Assembly (NCBI GenBank): GCA_029262675.1
Contig: JAJCYW010000016.1
Location: 124,001 to 188,000, forward strand
DNA length: 64,000 bases
Reading direction: 5' to 3'
From: Chloroflexota bacterium
GTDB taxonomy: Bacteria; Chloroflexota; Dehalococcoidia; DSTF01; RBG-16-68-14
A model generated the notes under the pieces. That model worked only from the letters and a program-made list of their open reading frames with translations. It was not told the origin of the DNA and made no database searches. The position numbers and the translations under genes were made by a program. How positions within the stretch are numbered: position 1 is the first letter of the stretch; every line of letters begins with the position of its first letter. Positions 60,590-64,000 of the stretch are shown one piece after another.

Positions 60590-60934
60590 ATGACTGAAGA
60601 CTGTCTCTTCTGCAACATGGTCGCGGGCAGCGTTCCGATAGAGCCGCTGCACGATGACGAGCTCTGCTTCGCCATCCGCGACATCAACCCGCGCGCGCCC
60701 GTCCATCTGCTCGTGATCCCAAAGGAGCACATCGCCACCGTCCGTGACCTCACCGAAGACCACAGCGCGCTGCTCGGCCGTATGACAGTCGTCGCCAACC
60801 GCCTGGCGCGCGATGAGGGCCTCGCGGAGCGCGGCTACCGGCTGGCGTTCAACGTCGGCGACGAGGGCGGCCAGACGATCTACCACATCCACCTCCACGT
60901 CCTCGGCGGACGACAGCTCGGTGCAGAAGGCTAA
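60590..60934 (+). CDS. HIT family hydrolase (HinT)
   Basis: This 114-residue histidine-triad protein starts MTEDCLFCNMVAGSVPIEPLHDDELCFAIRDINPRAPVHLLVIPK. The catalytic triad is IYHIHLHVLGG (His-x-His-x-His, about 101-105). HinT proteins hydrolyse adenosine phosphoramidates and aminoacyl-adenylates. The zinc-like CxxC of the N-terminus is seen in many HinT forms. No partner can be inferred. Its stop codon lies inside the first of a series of inverted repeats. Confidence 0.93.
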   Translation: MTEDCLFCNMVAGSVPIEPLHDDELCFAIRDINPRAPVHLLVIPKEHIATVRDLTEDHSALLGRMTVVANRLARDEGLAERGYRLAFNVGDEGGQTIYHIHLHVLGGRQLGAEG

Positions 60935-61166
60935 CTGCTAGGCGAGAGCCTAGCAGTTAGCTTGCAGTTGCCCCTGCTATCGCAAGGACAACTGCGGCAG
61001 CCTAAGACTCGTCCAAGCGGTGGCTTGCAGAAGTCACGCCACAGCGAAGGCTTCTGCGGCTGGGGTTAACGCCTACGCAGAACCCCAGGCGTTATCTTCT
61101 ACGGCTGCGCTATCGGCTTCACGCTCCAGCTTCAACGGCGTATCTGACACGCGACTGCTACGCCGT
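60931..61166. repeat. Structured non-coding region with serial inverted repeats
   Basis: Five inverted repeats follow one another: 13-bp arms with GAGA loop (60931-60960), GCAGTTG/CAACTGC (60964-60995), GCAGAAG/CTTCTGC (61027-61057), an interleaved pair at 61061-61094, and ACGGCGTA/TACGCCGT (61135-61166). The interleaved pair is TGGGGTT with AACCCCA, crossed by TAACGCCT with AGGCGTTA, a possible H-type pseudoknot. Most loops are 14-18 nt. Only the htpX promoter and leader lie beyond. It could be a structured RNA, a processed 3' UTR or a decayed repeat array. Confidence 0.55.
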
Positions 61167-61182
61167 CGATGGACGGTCGCTT

Positions 61183-61191
61183 TGCTACACT
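61183..61191 (+). promoter_or_regulatory. Extended -10 promoter of htpX
   Basis: TGCTACACT (TGn plus TACACT) lies about 40 bp before the htpX ATG, after the structured region. No -35 is seen at the right spacing. A related extended -10 occurs at 2609. Confidence 0.5.
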
Positions 61192-61230
61192 AGAAGTAAC
61201 CCCGTACCGATTCAGGGAGTAGTACAGATT

Positions 61231-62088
61231 ATGGCACTATTCAAGACCACCGTTTTGCTGGCAATGCTCACGGCCCTCTTCATCGGCGTTGGGTTCATGC
61301 TTGGTGGCGTCCCAGGGATGATCATCGCGTTCGCCCTCGCCGTGGTGATGAACTTCTTCTCGTACTGGTCGTCCGACAAGCTGGCGCTGCGGATGATGAA
61401 GGCCGAAGAGGTGTCGAAAGAAGACCAGCCGCGCCTCCACGCCATCGTCGAGGAGGTAGCGCAGCGCGCCGGCACGCCAAAGCCGCGCGTGTACATGGTC
61501 CAGAGCGACACGCCTAACGCATTCGCCACCGGCCGTAACCCGCAGCACGCGGCGGTCGCGGTCACGACCGGTATCATGGCGATCCTCAATGAACGAGAGT
61601 TACGCGCCGTGTTGGGTCACGAACTCGGCCACGTTATGAATCGCGATATCCTGATCAGTTCCATCGTGGCGACCATCGCCGGCGCTATCAGCGTGCTGGC
61701 CTTCATCAGCATCTTCTTCCGGAACAACCGCAGTCCGTACGCCTTCCTGGCGATCATAGTCGCCTGGATCATCGCGCCGATGGCCGCAGGGTTGATCCGC
61801 GCCGCGATCTCACGCACGCGGGAGTACCAGGCCGATACGACCGGCGCAGAGGTTACCGGCGACCCTCAGGCGCTGGCCAGCGCGCTGGAGAAGCTGCACC
61901 AGGGCGTGAAGGCGCGGCCTATGGAGGCCTCGCCGATGGCCGAGTCCGCGGCCCATCTCTTCATCGTCAACCCGTTTAAGGCCGGCGGCATGGCCAATCT
62001 CTTCAGCACCCACCCGCCGATGGAAGAGCGCGTGGCGCGCCTGCGCGGAATGCGCGCCCGGCCCGACTTCAGCTACAAGGGCCCGTAG
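61231..62088 (+). CDS. htpX: HtpX family M48 zinc metalloprotease
   Basis: HtpX is a membrane protease that degrades damaged membrane proteins. The 285-residue protein has two N-terminal helices (about 4-25 and 29-45) and a cytoplasmic catalytic domain with LRAVLGHELGHVMNRDILIS (HExxH). A third Zn ligand, Glu, lies in RTREYQADTTGAEVTGD. Two further helices lie at about 150-195. The closing FSTHPPMEERVARLRGM is a family signature. GGGAG lies about 11 bases before the ATG. Heat or envelope-stress control is typical, but the promoter here looks sigma70-like. Confidence 0.95.
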   Translation: MALFKTTVLLAMLTALFIGVGFMLGGVPGMIIAFALAVVMNFFSYWSSDKLALRMMKAEEVSKEDQPRLHAIVEEVAQRAGTPKPRVYMVQSDTPNAFATGRNPQHAAVAVTTGIMAILNERELRAVLGHELGHVMNRDILISSIVATIAGAISVLAFISIFFRNNRSPYAFLAIIVAWIIAPMAAGLIRAAISRTREYQADTTGAEVTGDPQALASALEKLHQGVKARPMEASPMAESAAHLFIVNPFKAGGMANLFSTHPPMEERVARLRGMRARPDFSYKGP

Positions 62089-62111
62089 GCCGGCTGCCAG
62101 TTCGAACACGT

Positions 62112-62137
62112 AGCGGCCCTTCGCCAGAAGGGCCGCT
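62112..62137 (+). terminator. Terminator after htpX
   Basis: A perfect 11-bp stem (AGCGGCCCTTC, loop GCCA) lies 23 bp after the htpX stop, followed by CTTTGTCC. It is a credible intrinsic terminator. Confidence 0.75.
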
Positions 62138-62177
62138 CTTTGTCCCCTGCCACAGCCAAGCTGGTATCATCGACCCG

Positions 62178-62753
62178 ATGACAGCCATCGACACCGTCGC
62201 AGAGCTCCAGCGCGCCGTCGCGCGGCTACCAAGCGGCCTGCGTGACCACGTCCTGCGCGTCGTCGACGAAGCGCAGCGGCTGGCGCTGCTCCATGGCGTC
62301 GACACGGACCGCGCGACGCTGGCCGCCCTGGGCCACGATCTATATCGCGGCCTATCGCCGGCGGAGCTGCTGGACGAGGCGGAGCGGGCAGGCGTCGACA
62401 TCGGGGACGCCGCGCGCTCCCAGCCGATCTTGCTCCACGGGCCGCTCGCTGCGAGCGAGCTGACGGCGCGCTACGGCGTCACCGACGCTGACGTGCTGGC
62501 CGCCGCCCGCTACCACACGACGGCGCGGGCCGGCATGTCGCGGCTGGAACGCCTGCTCTTCGTCGCCGACAAGATCGAGGCGGAGAAGGCGGCCCATGAG
62601 CCAGCGCTGGCTGCGGCCCGGGAGCTTGCCGAGACGGATCTGGACGCCGCGGTGCGCCGCATCCTTGAGTTCCAGGTCGCGCGCGCCGTCGAACGCGGCT
62701 GGCCGCTCCATCCGGACACCGTCGCCGCCCGCGACGAATTGTTGGGCGGCTAG
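62178..62753 (+). CDS. yqeK: YqeK-like HD hydrolase (symmetrical Ap4A hydrolase)
   Basis: This 191-residue HD-domain protein has RDHVLRVVDEAQRLALLHGVD, the HD pair in ALGHDLYRGL (about 51-54), the LLHGPLAASELTARYGV segment (His about 88), RYHTTARAGMSRLERLLFVADKIE, and a closing helix. This order matches YqeK, which hydrolyses diadenosine tetraphosphate to two ADP and usually binds iron. YqeK normally sits beside nadD and rsfS, neither of which is here. The last codons are duplicated 823 bp downstream (see 62724-63640). Confidence 0.85.
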   Translation: MTAIDTVAELQRAVARLPSGLRDHVLRVVDEAQRLALLHGVDTDRATLAALGHDLYRGLSPAELLDEAERAGVDIGDAARSQPILLHGPLAASELTARYGVTDADVLAAARYHTTARAGMSRLERLLFVADKIEAEKAAHEPALAAARELAETDLDAAVRRILEFQVARAVERGWPLHPDTVAARDELLGG

Positions 62754-62756
62754 CCG

Positions 62757-62902
62757 ATGACGACTCCGCGCCAGCAGCTCGGGACCTTCGGTGAACGCGT
62801 CGCGCGCCAGCACCTGGCGATGAAGGCGTACGATGAAGAAAGTCCTCGCAGGAAGGAGGCGCGCCGATGGAGGAACTTCTGCGGCAGATTCTTGAGGAGC
62901 TG
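62757..62902 (+). pseudogene. Truncated 5' fragment of yraN
   Basis: The frame starts MTTPRQQLGTFGERVARQHL, matching the intact YraN at 63580 in 19 of 20 residues. It then runs into unrelated sequence and stops after 48 codons. It overlaps the start of the inserted gene in another frame. It has no YraN catalytic residues and is a relic of the insertion event. Confidence 0.8.
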
Positions 62903-63496
62903 AGGGCTGATGATTCGCCTGTCTGGTGGCTAGAGGTGCTCCGGATCGTCGGGCCGCTAATCGGTGGTGCCCTTGTCGCGGCCATCGGGTTCTTCGCTGT
63001 ACATCAGCAGAACGTGACCCAGCGCGACAATCTAAAGCAGACCAACGCTGCCCAAGCCGCCCAGCAGCGCGCGGAGAGGCTGACGGCGTGGAGGCACGAA
63101 CGATACGGCGAACTGTTGGCCGCCTTGGGTGAGTTTCATGCAGCGGTACGGAGGATGAACCTCGCCTTAAACTCCTATGCCCCTGATCCGGCGGCGAAGG
63201 AGCATTTGCGCGCTTCGCTCGAGCACTTCATCAGGGTCGATACAAGTAGCCGAATTCTACAAGCGGCGATGCAGGTCGCCGACAAGGAAGTTGCGGAACT
63301 TGCTCAGAAGCTTGCTAACGACTACCACAGCGCAAGCGGTCAGCTCGTCTCGCTTGGGATCACAGCAGGGCATTCCCCTGATGAGAAGGCGCTAGGTGAG
63401 GCATTTCAAGAGACCAAGGCGCAATTGGATAAAACCAGCGAACAGAGGTACGACCTAAACCGACGGATTGAGACATTGATCAGTGAAGGTGACTAA
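62867..63496 (+). CDS. Hypothetical membrane-anchored coiled-coil protein (inserted gene)
   Basis: This 209-residue protein has one N-terminal membrane helix (about 23-45, LRIVGPLIGGALVAAIGFFAVH) after an acidic start. A long charged, predominantly helical region (about 50-209) follows, with ALGEFHAAVRRMNLALN and AQLDKTSEQRYDLNRRIETLI heptad-like stretches. I do not recognise a family. The coding sequence looks less GC-rich than its neighbours by eye, and it sits between the two copies of the yqeK-yraN junction. It is therefore probably acquired cargo. AAGGAGG seven to eight bases before the ATG is a good ribosome-binding site. Confidence 0.7.
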   Translation: MEELLRQILEELRADDSPVWWLEVLRIVGPLIGGALVAAIGFFAVHQQNVTQRDNLKQTNAAQAAQQRAERLTAWRHERYGELLAALGEFHAAVRRMNLALNSYAPDPAAKEHLRASLEHFIRVDTSSRILQAAMQVADKEVAELAQKLANDYHSASGQLVSLGITAGHSPDEKALGEAFQETKAQLDKTSEQRYDLNRRIETLISEGD

Positions 63497-63579
63497 TCGT
63501 GCAGAGGCCACGACGTGAGTTCGCAATTCCATTTCAAACGCGATTTGCCGCCCGCGACGAGCTGTTGGGCGGCTAGCCG

Positions 63580-63951
63580 ATGACAACCCCACGACAACAG
63601 CTCGGCAGCTTTGGCGAACGCGTAGCGCGGCAACACCTGGAAGCGAATGGCTATCGCGTTCTCGACACCAACTTCCGCGTTCGCGACGGCGAGATCGATA
63701 TCGTCGCGCAGATGGACGACGACGTCGTCTTCGTCGAGGTGAAGACGCGGCGCGGCGATTCCATGGGGTCGGCAGTCGAGTCGATCGACTGGCGGAAGGC
63801 ACAGCGGCTGCTGGCCGCGGCGGCTGCCTACGAACGCAGCCACATCCCGCTACCGCCCGGCCGCCGCATCGACGTGATCGCGATCGATCTCGATGAAGAC
63901 GGCGTGCTCGTCTCGCTCCAACACATCGAAAGCGCCGTCGAAGAGGAGTAG
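63580..63951 (+). CDS. yraN: YraN/UPF0102 family endonuclease-like protein
   Basis: The 123-residue protein has the PD-(D/E)XK-type core of UPF0102: RVRDGEIDIVAQMDDDVVFVEVKTRRGD (about 31-58), with the Glu-x-Asp and Glu-x-Lys catalytic pairs. The N-terminal GERVARQHLEANGYRVLDTNFR is also typical. Function is unproven; nuclease activity and roles in DNA processing are proposed for relatives. Beyond its stop there are 49 bp to the window edge, ending in part of the GC-rich repeat. Confidence 0.9.
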   Translation: MTTPRQQLGSFGERVARQHLEANGYRVLDTNFRVRDGEIDIVAQMDDDVVFVEVKTRRGDSMGSAVESIDWRKAQRLLAAAAAYERSHIPLPPGRRIDVIAIDLDEDGVLVSLQHIESAVEEE

Positions 63952-63983
63952 GACGGTTGACGTAGTAGAGATGTCCTAATCTC

Positions 63984-64000
63984 TCTCCCCGACTGCCGTC
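63984..64000. repeat. GC-rich palindromic repeat, copy 3 (cut by the window edge)
   Basis: The final bases CTCTCCCCGACTGCCGTC are the inverse of the GACGGCAGTCGG core of copies 1 (47688-47766) and 2 (50981-50998), with a partly matching CTC-CCCC lead-in. The rest lies outside the window. Confidence 0.55.

Larger units (their letters stand above)
62724..63640 (+). repeat. Diverged 94-bp duplication of the yqeK-yraN junction flanking an insert
   Basis: Bases 62724-62817 (last ten yqeK codons, the gap, first 20 yraN codons) reappear at 63547-63640, exactly 823 bp later. The copies differ at 14 of 94 positions. Thirteen of these are synonymous in yqeK or yraN codons and the fourteenth gives Thr for Ser. 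The intervening 729 bp carries an unrelated gene. Selection-shaped divergence argues for recombination between alleles of two lineages, not for recent tandem duplication. Confidence 0.85.

Noticed and set aside
60931..61166. An integron attC array, suggested by GTTAG/CTAAC-like ends and serial inverted repeats.
   Set aside because: No site fits the RYYYAAC / GTTRRRY core boxes, and no integrase or cassette genes are present.
60931..61166. A CRISPR array in the same region.
   Set aside because: There is no identical direct repeat with regular spacers, and no cas gene in the window.

Overview
The window is a GC-rich (low to mid 60s % by eye), gene-dense bacterial chromosome segment with about 64 protein genes on both strands. 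I found no tRNA, rRNA, CRISPR array, transposase or phage gene. The repertoire suggests an aerobic, non-LPS member of the Chloroflexota, probably Dehalococcoidia-like. Pointers are many lipoproteins without LPS genes, a DUF5679 zinc ribbon, a bS22-type mini ribosomal protein, secreted proteins ending in dockerin-like 'NPWDFYDV' modules, and a cluster of acyl-CoA dehydrogenases. The phylum is inferred from gene content and has not been tested by phylogeny.

Layout. 0-9 kb: mreB and murA (cell shape and wall), two VOC proteins, a large membrane O-acyltransferase, glyS and rmuC. 9-23 kb, mostly minus strand: a 7Fe ferredoxin, a sugar dehydrogenase lipoprotein, bS22, a luciferase-like oxidoreductase, HAD and DinB-like proteins, uvrA, several lipoproteins, a CcdA-like protein whose halves are in swapped order, an M28 peptidase and gltX. 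23-31 kb: a PLP decarboxylase, rluD and lspA, a beta-hydroxyacid dehydrogenase, a phosphohexomutase, and an ArsR/AHSA1/VOC operon.

31-36 kb is the nusA-rnpM-infB-rbfA-truB information-processing operon. It lacks rimP but keeps a rimP-leader-like hairpin. 36-45 kb is the most interesting region: a promoter bracketed by repeated operator-like sequences drives a helix-turn-helix/inositol-phosphate synthase fusion. Behind it, tightly packed, lie two LpxL-like acyltransferases, a PHP protein, a PimA-like glycosyltransferase, a CDP-alcohol phosphotransferase, a two-domain redox protein and a GT-C membrane glycosyltransferase. Together they look like a complete, self-regulated phosphatidylinositol (mannoside-like) lipid operon.

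45-53 kb: a secreted metallopeptidase, prfB with a programmed +1 frameshift, two secreted proteins sharing a dockerin-like C-terminus, and rplU-rpmA-rpmE-DUF1385. 53-61 kb: a TetR regulator with a perfect palindromic operator, then five acyl-CoA dehydrogenases and a pterin dehydratase, probably a fatty-acid or side-chain beta-oxidation module. 61-64 kb: a highly structured intergenic region, htpX, yqeK, and a yqeK/yraN junction split by an inserted gene and flanked by two diverged 94-bp copies of the junction.
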